The notes under the pieces were generated by a model. That model saw only the letters and a list, made by a program, of their open reading frames with translations, made no database searches and was not told the origin of the DNA. The position numbers and the translations under genes are program-made. From positions 868,001-932,000 of the forward strand of contig NZ_VIWP01000002.1 of the NCBI RefSeq assembly GCF_007829835.1: a stretch of 64,000 nt of DNA. The letters are read 5' to 3'. Shown here in pieces: positions 18,569 through 28,040 of this stretch. The first letter of the stretch is position 1; each line of letters begins with the position of its first letter. Source of the stretch: Neorhizobium alkalisoli (lineage in GTDB: Bacteria; Pseudomonadota; Alphaproteobacteria; Rhizobiales; Rhizobiaceae).

Positions 18569-18967
18569 TCAGTCGAGGAACTGGTAGAACCAGTCACGAA
18601 GATCTTCGGGAAGCTGCACCGGTTCGCGGCTTTCCGGATCACTTGCCATCCACACCACTTCGGCTTCCGCCACAGCATCGCTGCCGCGGGTAAACCGCAC
18701 GAGAAAACCAGCCGACTTGCCGCCGATCTTGCTCACACCAACATGCAGATGCACGAGATCGCCCAGTTTCAGGGGCGCGTGAAATGTGCAGGTAATCTTG
18801 CCGACGGTGAAAAAGGGATCGTCCTTCTGCGCCTTGCGGCGTTTCCAGAAGTCGGTGACGGCCTGTTCCGCATGGCCGACATAGGCGGCCCGAAACATTT
18901 CGCCGTTCATATCCACATCCCGGAACGGAACGCGGAAATCCTGCAGTTTCACCGTATCCTTGACCAC
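18569..18967 (-). CDS. 4HBT-family acyl-CoA thioesterase
   Basis: A 132-residue single hot-dog domain. The active-site region reads RVPFRDVDMNGEMFRAAYVGH, spanning residues 12-32, with Asp placed as in 4-hydroxybenzoyl-CoA thioesterases. The later CTFHAPLKLGDLVHLHV strand fits too. The substrate cannot be told. GTG 18967 follows AAGGGGG at good spacing. It is convergent with bioY, with 21 bases between the stops. Confidence 0.85.
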   Translation of the reverse strand: MVKDTVKLQDFRVPFRDVDMNGEMFRAAYVGHAEQAVTDFWKRRKAQKDDPFFTVGKITCTFHAPLKLGDLVHLHVGVSKIGGKSAGFLVRFTRGSDAVAEAEVVWMASDPESREPVQLPEDLRDWFYQFLD

Positions 18968-19153
18968 CTTACCCCCTTAAATCCCTCGCCTTACCCGTCA
19001 GCGCTTTCTTTTCAGGCCAAACAGGGCGAAGTGCAAGGATAAAGGCCCTGTGCGGTTAACCGGATGCCTGATGATGGACGCGAACCCGGCGCTTGAAAAA
19101 GACGGCCATATGCGCCATGTCGGAGGCAACCAACCGAAAAGAGGCCGCTACCC

Positions 19154-20086
19154 ATGACCACGCGCCTTTACGAAAACAAGATCTTTCTCGAACACGCAAC
19201 ACCGCCCGGCCACCCCGAACGCGCCGACCGGCTGCGCTCGCTGGCGATCGCGCTGGAACATCCCAATTTCGAGAAGCTCGATCGCCAGGAAGCCCCGCAG
19301 GGCAATGAAGACCTGATCCTCCTCGCACATCCGGAAGAGCATTTGCGCAGTGTCATGCGCGAAATCCCCGAGGAAGACACGATCCACCAGATCGAGGCCG
19401 ATACCTATGTCGGACCGAAAAGCTTGCAGGCCGCGCTGACCGGGATCGGCGGCGCAGTTGCCGCGGTCGACGATGTGATGACCGGCAAGGTGGACAATGT
19501 TTTTGTCGCTGCCCGTCCGCCAGGACACCATGCCGAAAAGAACAAGGCGATGGGTTTCTGCCTGTTCAACAACGTGGCGATCGCCGCGCGACATGCGCAG
19601 CAGAGATATGGCGTCGAGCGGATCGCGATCGTCGACTGGGACGTGCATCACGGCAACGGCACCCAGGACATTTTCTGGGACGATCCGTCGGTTCTGTTCT
19701 GCTCGACGCACCAGATGCCGCTTTATCCTGGCACCGGCGCCAAGGACGAAACGGGCACGAAAAACACGATCGTCAACGCGCCGCTTTCGCCCGATACCGG
19801 CAGCGAGCATTTTCGCGAAGCGTTCAAGAGCCGCGTCCTGCCGGCGCTCGAAAACTTCCGGCCGGATTTCCTTTTGATCTCGGCGGGCTTCGATGCACAT
19901 CACCGCGATCCTTTGGCGCAGATCAACCTTGTCGGCGACGATTTCGACTGGGCGACGGGACGGCTGATGGAAATTGCCGGGAAATATGCCAATAACCGGG
20001 TCGTCAGCCTGCTCGAGGGTGGTTATGATCTCGAAGGACTGGCAGAATCGGCCGGAATGCACATTTGCAGATTGATGAGGGGATAG
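19154..20086 (+). CDS. Histone deacetylase/AcuC/AphA-family deacetylase
   Basis: A 310-residue arginase-fold amidohydrolase. The tandem catalytic His are in [20 protein letters not shown], residues 121-140. The zinc ligands are in [11 protein letters not shown] and [11 protein letters not shown], and the transition-state Tyr region is LEGGYDL. Bacterial members deacetylate acetylpolyamines, acetoin-pathway proteins or other amides. The target here is unknown. It is one base from xseB, so the two are co-transcribed. The deacetylase/xseB pairing is common in rhizobia. Confidence 0.9.
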   Translation: MTTRLYENKIFLEHATPPGHPERADRLRSLAIALEHPNFEKLDRQEAPQGNEDLILLAHPEEHLRSVMREIPEEDTIHQIEADTYVGPKSLQAALTGIGGAVAAVDDVMTGKVDNVFVAARPPGHHAEKNKAMGFCLFNNVAIAARHAQQRYGVERIAIVDWDVHHGNGTQDIFWDDPSVLFCSTHQMPLYPGTGAKDETGTKNTIVNAPLSPDTGSEHFREAFKSRVLPALENFRPDFLLISAGFDAHHRDPLAQINLVGDDFDWATGRLMEIAGKYANNRVVSLLEGGYDLEGLAESAGMHICRLMRG

Positions 20087-20087
20087 A

Positions 20088-20342
20088 ATGACCGACGGCA
20101 CCGACACCATTGATGTCAGCGGCTATTCCTTCGAAAAGGCCGTGGCCGAACTCGAAAGCATCGTGGCACGGCTGGAACGCGGCGATGTGGCGCTCGATGA
20201 ATCCATCGCGATCTACGAGCGCGGCGAGGCCCTGAAGAAGCATTGCGAAAAGCTGCTCAACGCCGCCGAAAGCCGGATCGAGAAGATCCGCCTCGACCGC
20301 TCCGGCAAGCCGCAGGGTGTGGAGCCGCTCGACGGGGAGTGA
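20088..20342 (+). CDS. xseB: Exodeoxyribonuclease VII small subunit
   Basis: An 84-residue subunit. It has the family helix pair [20 protein letters not shown] (residues 13-32), then the turn and [20 protein letters not shown] helix (from about 37). It binds the XseA catalytic subunit to form the single-strand exonuclease. The start follows the stop of the deacetylase by one base. In many bacteria xseB sits directly before the dxs operon. Here a TA pair and a pirin gene intervene before dxs at 22158. Confidence 0.95.
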   Translation: MTDGTDTIDVSGYSFEKAVAELESIVARLERGDVALDESIAIYERGEALKKHCEKLLNAAESRIEKIRLDRSGKPQGVEPLDGE

Positions 20343-20370
20343 GCCGCGCCGTCAGACGAATAGCCTGACC

Positions 20371-20721
20371 TTAAAGCGCGATCACCGTACGGATTTCATC
20401 ATATCCGGCGCGTAGCCCCTGTTCGTCCTGCTCGACGAGTCCGGCCCGCGCCAGGATTTCCACGTCCTCATGTACCCGCCGGTAATCCCTGCCAAGCGCG
20501 CGTGCCAGAGCAGCGATGCTTGCCTGCGGGTTCTTGTGAAGATAGCGCAAAAGCTCCAGGCGTTTTCCCGTCATCGAGCTCGAAAAAACATCCCAATCAA
20601 CAAATGTAAGGTGGTCTTCCGAGACGGGAAGCCCCTGCTCGGCTCGATGCCAGCTGTCCGCAACACGTGCTGCAATGTCGTTGAAGGAGCCGCCGACATG
20701 CAATTCGATTTCCTTGCTCAT
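20371..20721 (-). CDS. Helix-turn-helix antitoxin (HVO_A0114/TumA-like)
   Basis: A 116-residue protein with a winged-helix region KRLELLRYLHKNPQASIAAL, residues 53-72, and ALGRDYRRVHEDVEIL, then a wing. This resembles the HVO_A0114-type DNA-binding antitoxins that accompany TumE toxins. The ATG at 20721 overlaps the toxin stop in ATGA, so the antitoxin follows its toxin, reverse of the usual order. It probably binds the palindrome at 21017-21052 and represses the pair. Confidence 0.75.
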   Translation of the reverse strand: MSKEIELHVGGSFNDIAARVADSWHRAEQGLPVSEDHLTFVDWDVFSSSMTGKRLELLRYLHKNPQASIAALARALGRDYRRVHEDVEILARAGLVEQDEQGLRAGYDEIRTVIAL

Positions 20722-21008
20722 ATACCTTCTCCTCTCAGCTTTTCGACATCCGCCCTGAAATCCGACAGCAGGCGTTCTATGGAGATGAGCCGGTATGGCT
20801 CTTCATTCTCGCCGTAATGCCGATGATCGCCCTTGCCGCGTTCGTTGTAATAGGCCACCAGTCTTTGCCCTGGCCTGCCGTAGAAGAGCGAATATTTCAG
20901 GAAATGCCGCGATGGCGGCACGCTTTCGGCAACGCGCCATACTGTGATCTCCAGAATAGCACCGTCACCGAACACCATGCGTTCACGAATGATCCGCTCA
21001 GCTTTCAT
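20718..21008 (-). CDS. TumE-family toxin (DUF6516)
   Basis: A 96-residue protein. The pattern is that of DUF6516/TumE: an N-terminal RIIRERMVFGDGAILEITVW strand pair (residues 4-23), then KYSLFYGRPGQRLVAYYNERG and GDHRHYGENEEPYRL, then a C-terminal helix ending in Asp and Lys. The biochemical action of this family is little known. ATG 21008 is chosen over in-frame codons further upstream because those lie inside the operator. No disabling mutation is seen, so this module looks intact. Confidence 0.75.
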   Translation of the reverse strand: MKAERIIRERMVFGDGAILEITVWRVAESVPPSRHFLKYSLFYGRPGQRLVAYYNERGKGDHRHYGENEEPYRLISIERLLSDFRADVEKLRGEGI

Positions 21009-21016
21009 GGATCGAT

Positions 21017-21052
21017 TATGACATCGTACGCCATATGGCGTCAATTGTCATA
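21017..21052. promoter_or_regulatory. Palindromic operator of the TumE/TumA pair
   Basis: A nested dyad: TATGAC, five bases, the perfect palindrome ACGCCATATGGCGT (21028-21041), five bases, then GTCATA. Both halves share one centre at 21034.5. It starts 9 bases upstream of the toxin start codon, where an autoregulatory operator is expected. Binding by the HTH antitoxin is inferred. Confidence 0.6.
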
Positions 21053-21116
21053 GGGGGCCCGGGTTGTTGTCATTCGGCTTCAGGGATACGGTGGAGTGTC
21101 AGATGGAGCCAGATAC

Positions 21117-22040
21117 ATGTCCTTCTTCCCCGGCACCGACCCCGCCCCCGGCGATGCTTTCGCCTGTGATGCGATCGAAAACCTGATCATTCCGCGCTCT
21201 TCCGATATCGGCGGTTTTTCCGTGCGCCGCGCGCTGCCATCCCGCAAAAGGAGGCTGGTCGGACCGTTCATCTTCTTCGACCGGATGGGGCCGGCCGTGC
21301 TGCGCGCCGACGAGGCGCTCGACGTCAAGCCGCATCCGCATATCGGGCTTTCCACCGTCACCTATCTGTTCGACGGCGAGATAAAACATCGCGACAGTCT
21401 CGGCACCGAACTGGTCATCCGCCCCGGCGACATCAACCTGATGACTGCCGGCCGCGGCATCGTGCATTCGGAACGCACGCCGGAAAACCTACGTGGCCAT
21501 CCGCTTGCCATGTCCGGCCTGCAGACCTGGCTTGCCATGCCTGATGACAAGGAAGAGACCGATCCGGTCTTTGCCCATACAGCCAAGGAGCTTATGCCGC
21601 TGATCGAGGCCGATGGCGCGCATGGCCGCGTCGTTATCGGCGCCTTTGAAGGACTTGCCTCGCCGGTCTCGACACTCACCGATACGCTTTATGTCGATCT
21701 GAGGCTGGAGGCGGGCAAGCGCTTTCCCTTTTCCGCCGTACATGAGGAAAGAGCCCTCTATATCCTCTCGGGCGAACTTATCGTCGCGGGCGATCGTTTT
21801 GCTGCTGATCAACTGCTCGTGTTCAGGCCGGGCGACCCGATCACGCTCGAAGCGGGCGTCATGGGCTGTCACATCATGCTGTTTGGCGGGGCAGCACTGA
21901 ATTCCAAGCGTTATATCTGGTGGAACTTCGTTTCGTCATCGAAAGAGCGTATCGAACAGGCAAAAGAGGAGTGGCGCACCGGCCGTTTCGACATCGTGCC
22001 TGGGGATGAAGAGGAATTCGTACCCTTGCCCCCCGGCTAA
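21117..22040 (+). CDS. Pirin family protein
   Basis: A 307-residue bicupin. The pirin metal site is in HPHIGLSTVTYLFDGEIKHRD, about residues 73-93, with GDINLMTAGRGIVHSE after it. The pirin C-terminal domain (about 170-290) holds GPAL-type ALYILSGEL and FGG strands. Some bacterial pirins have quercetinase activity and others modulate enzymes. The role here is open. ATG 21117 follows GGAGCCAGATAC. GTG 21096 is a possible alternative. Confidence 0.9.
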   Translation: MSFFPGTDPAPGDAFACDAIENLIIPRSSDIGGFSVRRALPSRKRRLVGPFIFFDRMGPAVLRADEALDVKPHPHIGLSTVTYLFDGEIKHRDSLGTELVIRPGDINLMTAGRGIVHSERTPENLRGHPLAMSGLQTWLAMPDDKEETDPVFAHTAKELMPLIEADGAHGRVVIGAFEGLASPVSTLTDTLYVDLRLEAGKRFPFSAVHEERALYILSGELIVAGDRFAADQLLVFRPGDPITLEAGVMGCHIMLFGGAALNSKRYIWWNFVSSSKERIEQAKEEWRTGRFDIVPGDEEEFVPLPPG

Positions 22041-22157
22041 AATCGATTAGAAACCCCTGATTGGACAACTTGAAAAAGCCTGTTTCATTCTCATCTTTTG
22101 AAGAAACGCGCCCGCGACAGACTATTCTGCGACAGAGTATAGAGAAGGCCAGCTTCC

Positions 22158-24077
22158 GTGACACCGTTTCCCGAAACGCCGCTGCTCGACACGGTCAAGA
22201 TCCCCGCCGACCTGAAAAAGGTCGATGATCGGGAACTGCCGCAGCTGGCCCGTGAAGTGCGTGACGAGATGATCGATGCCGTGTCGCGCACCGGCGGTCA
22301 TCTGGGTGCAGGCCTTGGCGTCGTCGAGCTGACGATCGCCATCCACAAGGTTTTCAACACACCGGACGACCGTCTGATCTTCGATGTCGGCCATCAATGT
22401 TATCCGCACAAGATTTTGACCGGCCGGCGCGACCGCATCCGCACCCTGCGCCAGGAAGGCGGTCTTTCCGGCTTCACCCGCCGCGCGGAAAGCGAATACG
22501 ATCCCTTCGGCGCTGCCCATTCCTCGACCTCGATCTCGGCTGGCCTCGGCATGGCCGTCGGTTCGCAGCTTGATGGCTCCAAGCGCAATGTCATCGCCGT
22601 CATCGGCGACGGCGCGATGTCGGCGGGCATGGCCTATGAGGCCCTCAACAATGCCGGCGCGCTCGATGCCCGGCTGATCGTCATCCTCAACGACAACGAC
22701 ATGTCGATTGCCCCGCCGACCGGCGCGATGAGCGCCTATCTGGCGCGCCTCGCCTCCGGCCGCACCTATATGGGCGTGCGCGAACTGGGCAAGAAGCTGA
22801 CCACCTATCTCGGCCGCCGCGTCGACCGCGCGATCACCCGCGCCGTCGAACATGCCCGTGGTTATGTCACGGGCGGCACAATGTTCGAGGAAATGGGCTT
22901 TTATCATATCGGCCCGATCGACGGTCATTCGTTCGAACACCTTCTGCCGGTCCTGCGCAATGTGCGCGACAATGCCCGCGGCCCGGTGCTGATCCATGTC
23001 GTCACCCAGAAGGGCAAGGGTTATCCGCCGGCAGAAGCCGCCGCCGACAAATATCACGGCGTCAACAAGTTCGACGTCATTACCGGCGCCCAGGCGAAGG
23101 CAAAACCGAATGCGCCTTCCTATACGAGCGTGTTCGGTGATGCGCTGGTGCAGGAAGCCGGTTTTGACGACAAGATCGTCGGCATTACCGCGGCCATGCC
23201 GAATGGCACCGGCCTCGACAAGCTGGCCGAAGCCTATCCGATGCGCACCTTCGATGTCGGCATTGCCGAACAACATGCGGTGACCTTTGCAGCCGGCCTC
23301 GCGACCGAAGGTTTCAAGCCCTTCTGCGCGCTCTATTCCACCTTCCTGCAGCGTGGTTACGATCAGGTCGTGCATGATGTAGCGATCCAGAAGCTGCCGG
23401 TGCGTTTCCCGATCGACCGTGCCGGTTTCGTCGGCGCCGACGGGCCGACCCATGCGGGTTCCTTCGACACGACCTTCCTCGCCGCCCTGCCGGGCATGGT
23501 GGTGATGGCCGCCGCCGACGAGGCGGAACTGAAGCATATGGTCCGCACCGCCGCAGCCTATGACGATGGTCCGATCTCCTTCCGTTATCCGCGCGGCGAA
23601 GGTGTTGGCGTCGAACTGCCGGAACGCGGCCAGATTCTTGAAATCGGCAAGGGTCGGATCGTCCGGCAGGGTTCCAAAGTCGCAATCCTCTCCTTCGGAA
23701 CGCGTCTAAAAGACTGTCTGCTGGCTGCGGAAGATCTCGACGCTGCCGGGCTTTCGACCACGGTGGCCGACGCGCGCTTCGCAAAGCCGCTCGACCATGA
23801 CCTGATCCGCCAGCTTGCCCGCCACCACGAGGTGCTGATCACCATCGAGGAAGGCTCCGTTGGCGGTTTCGGAAGCCATGTGCTGCAGTTCCTCTCCACC
23901 GAAGGCCTGCTCGATCACGGGCTGAAGGTGCGCTCCATGGTTCTGCCGGATATCTGGATGGAACAGGCAAGCCCGGACACGATGTATGCCAAGGCCGGAC
24001 TGGACCGCGCGGGGATTGTCTCGACGGTGTTCGGGGCGCTCGGCAAGACGGTCGTCGGGGTTGGCGCCGCGGGGTAA
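22158..24077 (+). CDS. dxs: 1-deoxy-D-xylulose-5-phosphate synthase
   Basis: A 639-residue thiamine-diphosphate enzyme, first step of the MEP isoprenoid pathway, joining pyruvate and glyceraldehyde 3-phosphate. [17 protein letters not shown] (about 76-92) and [18 protein letters not shown], residues 154-171, are the ThDP/Mg sites. The catalytic Glu is in [17 protein letters not shown] near 370. The C-terminal transketolase domain is complete. It starts at GTG 22158. It is probably monocistronic here, with a VapBC remnant right after it. Confidence 0.97.
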   Translation: MTPFPETPLLDTVKIPADLKKVDDRELPQLAREVRDEMIDAVSRTGGHLGAGLGVVELTIAIHKVFNTPDDRLIFDVGHQCYPHKILTGRRDRIRTLRQEGGLSGFTRRAESEYDPFGAAHSSTSISAGLGMAVGSQLDGSKRNVIAVIGDGAMSAGMAYEALNNAGALDARLIVILNDNDMSIAPPTGAMSAYLARLASGRTYMGVRELGKKLTTYLGRRVDRAITRAVEHARGYVTGGTMFEEMGFYHIGPIDGHSFEHLLPVLRNVRDNARGPVLIHVVTQKGKGYPPAEAAADKYHGVNKFDVITGAQAKAKPNAPSYTSVFGDALVQEAGFDDKIVGITAAMPNGTGLDKLAEAYPMRTFDVGIAEQHAVTFAAGLATEGFKPFCALYSTFLQRGYDQVVHDVAIQKLPVRFPIDRAGFVGADGPTHAGSFDTTFLAALPGMVVMAAADEAELKHMVRTAAAYDDGPISFRYPRGEGVGVELPERGQILEIGKGRIVRQGSKVAILSFGTRLKDCLLAAEDLDAAGLSTTVADARFAKPLDHDLIRQLARHHEVLITIEEGSVGGFGSHVLQFLSTEGLLDHGLKVRSMVLPDIWMEQASPDTMYAKAGLDRAGIVSTVFGALGKTVVGVGAAG

Positions 24078-24128
24078 GATTTATCCCGGCCTTTGGCTTC
24101 GCCTCCGCCGTCATGCCACCTGATCGCG

Positions 24129-24528
24129 TCAGTCCGGTGAGATGAGTTTCACGGTCGGAAAATAAGACCGGTAACGGCGCGTGTCACGCGTCAGCAAGGG
24201 CAGATCCTGAACGGCTGCCTGTGCACCGATCAGGAAATCCGGGAGAACGCCTGTGCGTTCACCGCCTGCGCGTCGATATTGCGTGAACACCTTCGCCGCA
24301 AGGAACAGCGCTGGCCGCGGGACGGGCACGAGTACCAGCCCTGCCTCCTCGACAAAGGCATCCAGTGCCTCGATCCGCTCGTAACGGACGGAAAGCTCGG
24401 CATAAACGATATCGTTGATCAGCAATGAGCCGGCAAGGCTGGCTGCCTCAAGCTGGCGGATCGACCAGTCTGCCCAGAGGGGATCATCCGTGACGAGATC
24501 GAAGGACATTCGTGTCGACGAATGTCAC
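24129..24528 (-). pseudogene. vapC: PIN-domain VapC toxin, frameshifted near its N-terminus
   Basis: The GTG at 24528 overlaps the antitoxin stop in GTGA, the normal coupling for vapBC, and encodes VTFVDTNVL, the PIN start with the first catalytic Asp. About nine codons in, the frame changes: after CTT at 24504-24502 one extra base (C 24501) puts the rest (DLVTDDPLWADWSIRQLE, then LPDFLIGAQA) one frame away, and the GTG frame stops at TGA soon after. An internal ATG at 24509 could start the remainder, but without the DTN motif. The toxin should be inactive unless the shift is a sequencing error. Confidence 0.8.
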
Positions 24529-24758
24529 GGTTCACCGCGGGTCAGCGCCATGATCTCGTCCGTGCCAAGCCCCTGCCCCGCATGTCCGCGAAGACGCTGG
24601 AAACGGCTTGCCGGTCTTTCGTCATCAGCCTTGGTCAGCATGACGCTGCCATCGGCCGCGGGATGAAACTCGACCTCGCTTCCGGGTACGATGCCGAGCA
24701 GTTCGCGAACCGCTTTCGGGATCGTAACCTGACCTTTTGATGTGACAGTCGTGCCCAT
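24525..24758 (-). CDS. vapB: AbrB/MazE-type antitoxin VapB
   Basis: A 77-residue protein with an N-terminal AbrB swapped-hairpin domain (TTVTSKGQVTIPKAVRELLG, residues 3-22), then a C-terminal toxin-neutralising tail. It would bind DNA at its own promoter and block VapC. ATG 24758 is chosen because the AbrB domain begins there; the longer frame has no similarity. It is intact while its partner toxin is frameshifted. Confidence 0.85.
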   Translation of the reverse strand: MGTTVTSKGQVTIPKAVRELLGIVPGSEVEFHPAADGSVMLTKADDERPASRFQRLRGHAGQGLGTDEIMALTRGEP

Positions 24759-24768
24759 GATCCACTCC

Positions 24769-24797
24769 GGTATTACCCACGCCCATGAAGGTATTAC
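24769..24797. promoter_or_regulatory. Direct-repeat operator candidate upstream of vapB
   Basis: GGTATTAC occurs twice, at 24769-24776 and 24790-24797, spaced 21 bases apart, about two helical turns. The repeats lie 11-39 bases upstream of the vapB start. AbrB-type antitoxins often bind repeated short boxes, so this is a plausible autoregulatory site. Confidence 0.4.
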
Positions 24798-24833
24798 TTT
24801 CCCGGCGGATATCAAGCGGACCGACGCAAGCGG

Positions 24834-25829
24834 CTATTCCGCCGCCGCCGTCAGAAACAGCACGTGCATGTCCTTCTCCGGCGTGAAATCCGTGGCGGAC
24901 ATTTCGAATGTCGTCGGGCCGACCTTCTTGACGCCCTTGCCGCAGAAGCTGACGAAATCCTGTGGCTTGCCCTTGTCGATGGTGAGCTTGAATTTGCCGA
25001 TCGGGCCGCTCCAGTTGGCGCCGGTGGTCAGGATGTAGGAGAGCCACTGTTCGTAATAATTCGGCCCGCCCGCCTTCTGCTTGGCTTCGAGTTTTGCCGC
25101 CGTCTTCATGAAATCGGCGTCGATGCAGTAGCGGGAGACATAGTCCTTGTAGTCATAGGCCGGCTTGCCGTTTTCGATAAAGGCCATCGCCACCGTGCCG
25201 CCGACACTCGGCTTGTAGCGGTGGCTGACTTTTACCGGTTTGCCGGCCGGAAAAGTCGTTTTCCACCAATAGGCGGAGCGCAGGGTCCAGGCGGGTGTCA
25301 GGTCCTTCTGCCAGCCCTGGCCGGCATCGTATTCGTCGACGCGCGCGAGGCCTTCCGCGACAAAGCGGTCTTTTACGTCCTGCGGCAGCTTTTTCAGCGC
25401 GGCAGAGGTCTTGTCGCTATAGGGCAGGAGCGGGATCTTGGCAGCCAGAAGTTCGTCCGTGCGGTCGATATCGCCTGCAAACACCCGCTGCTGAAGCTCG
25501 GGCTTGATCGGCTTGCCATCCTGCACCACGGAAAAGCCAAGGAAATTGTCGGCTTCAGGATCGCCGTAATCGAGATCGCTCTCGGAGCCGCCGGTCACAT
25601 CCGGCATCGGAAAGGCGATCGTGCTTTCGACATCCTTGCCGCTGTTGTTGATGAAAACGTAATCGACCTTCACTTGGCTGCGGGAGAGAAAGAGGTTTTC
25701 CTCGGCCATGGTGATATCGCCAGTCTGCACGAAGGTGAGGCCGCCGGTCGTCAGTTCCGCCGTCGTGTCATTGGCCAAGGCTGGAGCAGCCGCCAGCAGC
25801 ATTCCGCCGATCAGAAATGGTGTGCGCAT
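24834..25829 (-). CDS. DUF4424 family secreted protein
   Basis: A 331-residue protein. A signal peptide is at residues 1-19 (MRTPFLIGGMLLAAAPALA). The remainder contains the features of DUF4424: DTTAELTTGGLTFVQTGDI, residues 21-39, a central SKVKVDYVFIN-like strand (residues 53-62), and a C-terminal FCGKGVKKVGPTTFEM region. The family is periplasmic, of unknown role. ATG 25829 is fixed by the signal peptide. It is divergent from tlyA. Confidence 0.8.
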   Translation of the reverse strand: MRTPFLIGGMLLAAAPALANDTTAELTTGGLTFVQTGDITMAEENLFLSRSQVKVDYVFINNSGKDVESTIAFPMPDVTGGSESDLDYGDPEADNFLGFSVVQDGKPIKPELQQRVFAGDIDRTDELLAAKIPLLPYSDKTSAALKKLPQDVKDRFVAEGLARVDEYDAGQGWQKDLTPAWTLRSAYWWKTTFPAGKPVKVSHRYKPSVGGTVAMAFIENGKPAYDYKDYVSRYCIDADFMKTAAKLEAKQKAGGPNYYEQWLSYILTTGANWSGPIGKFKLTIDKGKPQDFVSFCGKGVKKVGPTTFEMSATDFTPEKDMHVLFLTAAAE

Positions 25830-25970
25830 GGTTTTGCCCCTTCCCCCGTTCGAAAGCGCCGGACCATAGACCGGATCCACGCCTGCGCAAAGCCGCCCTG
25901 ATCTCCCGGCAGGGCTGGTATTCAAGGAAAAGCTTGCATCCGGCAACGTCCGCAGGCATTGGATGCAGCC

Positions 25971-26780
25971 ATGTCAAAACCCCAAGAACAGCAGCGCCTC
26001 GACCAGATTCTCGTCTCGCTTGACCTCGTCGCCTCCAGGGCGCGGGCCCGCGATGCGATCTCGCGCGGCACCGTCACCGTCAATGGCCGCGTCGTCACCA
26101 AGCCAAGCCTGACATTTGCGATGGATGCGGTCATCACCATCGACGATCCGGCCCAGGAATACGTTTCGCGCGCCGCGCTAAAGCTCGTTGCCGCGCTCGA
26201 TCATTTCAAACTCGATCCGACCGGCCATGACTGTCTCGATATCGGCGCCTCGACCGGCGGCTTTACCGAAGTGCTGATCATGCGCGGCGCCGAGCACGTC
26301 ACCTCGATCGATGTCGGCCACGACCAGATGCACCCGCGGCTGATCGCCAATGACAAGGTCACCAATATCGAGGGCCTCAATGCCCGCTATCTCGAGCCCG
26401 AGGATTACGACGAACGGGAAATCACCTTCATCGTTTCGGACGTCTCGTTCATCTCTCTGAAACTGGCGTTGGCGCCGGCGCTGGAGCAGGCGGAACCGGG
26501 CGCGCTCTGCGTGCTTCTGGTCAAGCCGCAATTCGAGGCCGGGCGCGAGGCGATCAGCAAGGCGGGCCTGCTGAAGGAGCCGGAAACGGCACCGGCCGTT
26601 GCCGCGGAGCTGGAACGCTGGCTGGTCGAGGACATGGGCTGGACGAGCCTTGGCCTCATCCCCTCCCCGATTGCCGGCGGTGACGGAAACCAGGAATATC
26701 TGCTGGCCGGCACGAAGCCGGAAAGCGATGATGCGGATGAAGACGCCGATTTCGACGATGAGGATGGTGACGAGGCATGA
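25971..26780 (+). CDS. tlyA: TlyA family rRNA 2'-O-methyltransferase
   Basis: A 269-residue protein. The N-terminal S4 RNA-binding domain (RLDQILVSLDLVASRARARD, residues 9-28, onward to about 65) is followed by an FtsJ-like methyltransferase with DIGASTGGFTEVL (SAM site) and VSDVSFISLKLAL. TlyA proteins methylate 16S and/or 23S rRNA (C1409/C1920) and can double as haemolysin-like factors. The acidic Asp/Glu tail is unusual but unstructured. ATG 25971 is preferred over TTG 25959. The stop overlaps the next gene in ATGA. Confidence 0.9.
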   Translation: MSKPQEQQRLDQILVSLDLVASRARARDAISRGTVTVNGRVVTKPSLTFAMDAVITIDDPAQEYVSRAALKLVAALDHFKLDPTGHDCLDIGASTGGFTEVLIMRGAEHVTSIDVGHDQMHPRLIANDKVTNIEGLNARYLEPEDYDEREITFIVSDVSFISLKLALAPALEQAEPGALCVLLVKPQFEAGREAISKAGLLKEPETAPAVAAELERWLVEDMGWTSLGLIPSPIAGGDGNQEYLLAGTKPESDDADEDADFDDEDGDEA

Positions 26781-28021
26781 GCACCGTCACGGTCACCATC
26801 AACCGGCTCGGCGCACAGGGTCATGGCATCGCCAATGGCGAGCATGGCCCCGTTTACGTTCCCTTTGCGCTGCCGGGCGAGACGTTTGCGATTGCCCGCA
26901 ACGGCGATCACGGCACGGTCATCTCGACTTCCAACCTGTCTCCCGACCGGATCGAACCGGTCTGTCGGCATTTCGGCCCGGACAGCGATGCCTGTGGCGG
27001 CTGTTCGCTGCAGCATCTGGCGGCAAAGCCCTATAACGATTTCAAGCGCGAGCTTGTGGTCGATGCGCTGAAATCGAAAGGGCTGACGCCGGAGGTTCTG
27101 GAGACAGTCACCTGCGAACCGGGCCAGCGGCGGCGCGTCGTGTTTTCGGCAAAGCAGACCGAGAAGGAATTTTTGCTCGGCTTCAATCGCGCCGAGACGA
27201 ACCACATCATATCGATCACCGAATGTCCCATCGCCTCGCCCGGCATCGTGGCGAGGCTGGATGCGGTGAGGGCCATAGGTCGGGCGCTGGCGATCGGTTC
27301 GGAAACGTTCCGCATTGCTGTCATGGAGACGCTTTCGGGCCTCGATATCGCTGCCGAAGGGCTGAAGCCGCTTGCCGACAAGCAGCGCCGGCAGGTGACC
27401 GAAACGGTTCTGGCGCTGAAGGGCATTGCCCGTGTTTCCGTCAATGGCGAGACTATCATCGAGCCCCAAAAGCCGCTGATCGATTTCGGCGGCGTGAAAG
27501 TGTCGCCGCCGCCGGGCGGTTTCGTGCAGGCGACGGTCGAGGCGGAACAGGCCATGGCTGATCTGGTGCTCAAACATGTCGGCAAGTCGAAACGGGTGCT
27601 CGACCTGTTTGCAGGTTCCGGGACGTTTTCGCTGCGGTTGGCGCGGGTCGCCAAGGTGCATGCGGCGGAAGGCGACGACAAGTCGGTGAAGGCGCTCGAT
27701 TTCGCCGCCCGCAATACGCAGGGGCTGAAGCCGGTTACGGTCGAAAAGCGCGACCTCTTCCGCCGGCCGATGATCCCGGCAGAACTTAAGGTGTTTGACG
27801 CCGTCGTCTTCGACCCCCCGCGCGCCGGCGCCGAGGTTCAGGTGAAGGAGCTTGCCCGCTCCACCGTCAAGAAGATCTGCGCCGTCAGCTGCAATCCGCT
27901 CACTCTTGCACGCGACCTCAGAATCCTTGTTGATGCCGGATGGCGGATCAAGTCGGTGACGCCGATCGACCAGTTTTTGTGGTCGACGCATGTGGAAGCG
28001 GTGGCACTGCTGGAAAAGTGA
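26777..28021 (+). CDS. TrmA/RlmD-type Fe-S RNA 5-methyluridine methyltransferase
   Basis: A 414-residue SAM enzyme. It has an N-terminal TRAM-like region (about 1-55) and then a [4Fe-4S] cluster whose Cys appear in VCRHFGPDSDACGGCSLQHL, residues 55-74, with the fourth in TECPIASP near 150. The SAM motif is VLDLFAGSGTFSLRLA. The FDPPRAGA and SCNPLTLARD motifs give the catalytic Asp and nucleophilic Cys. It methylates U in tRNA or 23S rRNA; the exact site cannot be told. It is coupled to tlyA by overlap. Confidence 0.92.
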   Translation: MSTVTVTINRLGAQGHGIANGEHGPVYVPFALPGETFAIARNGDHGTVISTSNLSPDRIEPVCRHFGPDSDACGGCSLQHLAAKPYNDFKRELVVDALKSKGLTPEVLETVTCEPGQRRRVVFSAKQTEKEFLLGFNRAETNHIISITECPIASPGIVARLDAVRAIGRALAIGSETFRIAVMETLSGLDIAAEGLKPLADKQRRQVTETVLALKGIARVSVNGETIIEPQKPLIDFGGVKVSPPPGGFVQATVEAEQAMADLVLKHVGKSKRVLDLFAGSGTFSLRLARVAKVHAAEGDDKSVKALDFAARNTQGLKPVTVEKRDLFRRPMIPAELKVFDAVVFDPPRAGAEVQVKELARSTVKKICAVSCNPLTLARDLRILVDAGWRIKSVTPIDQFLWSTHVEAVALLEK

Positions 28022-28040
28022 AGCTCAGGCAGGTGATGGA

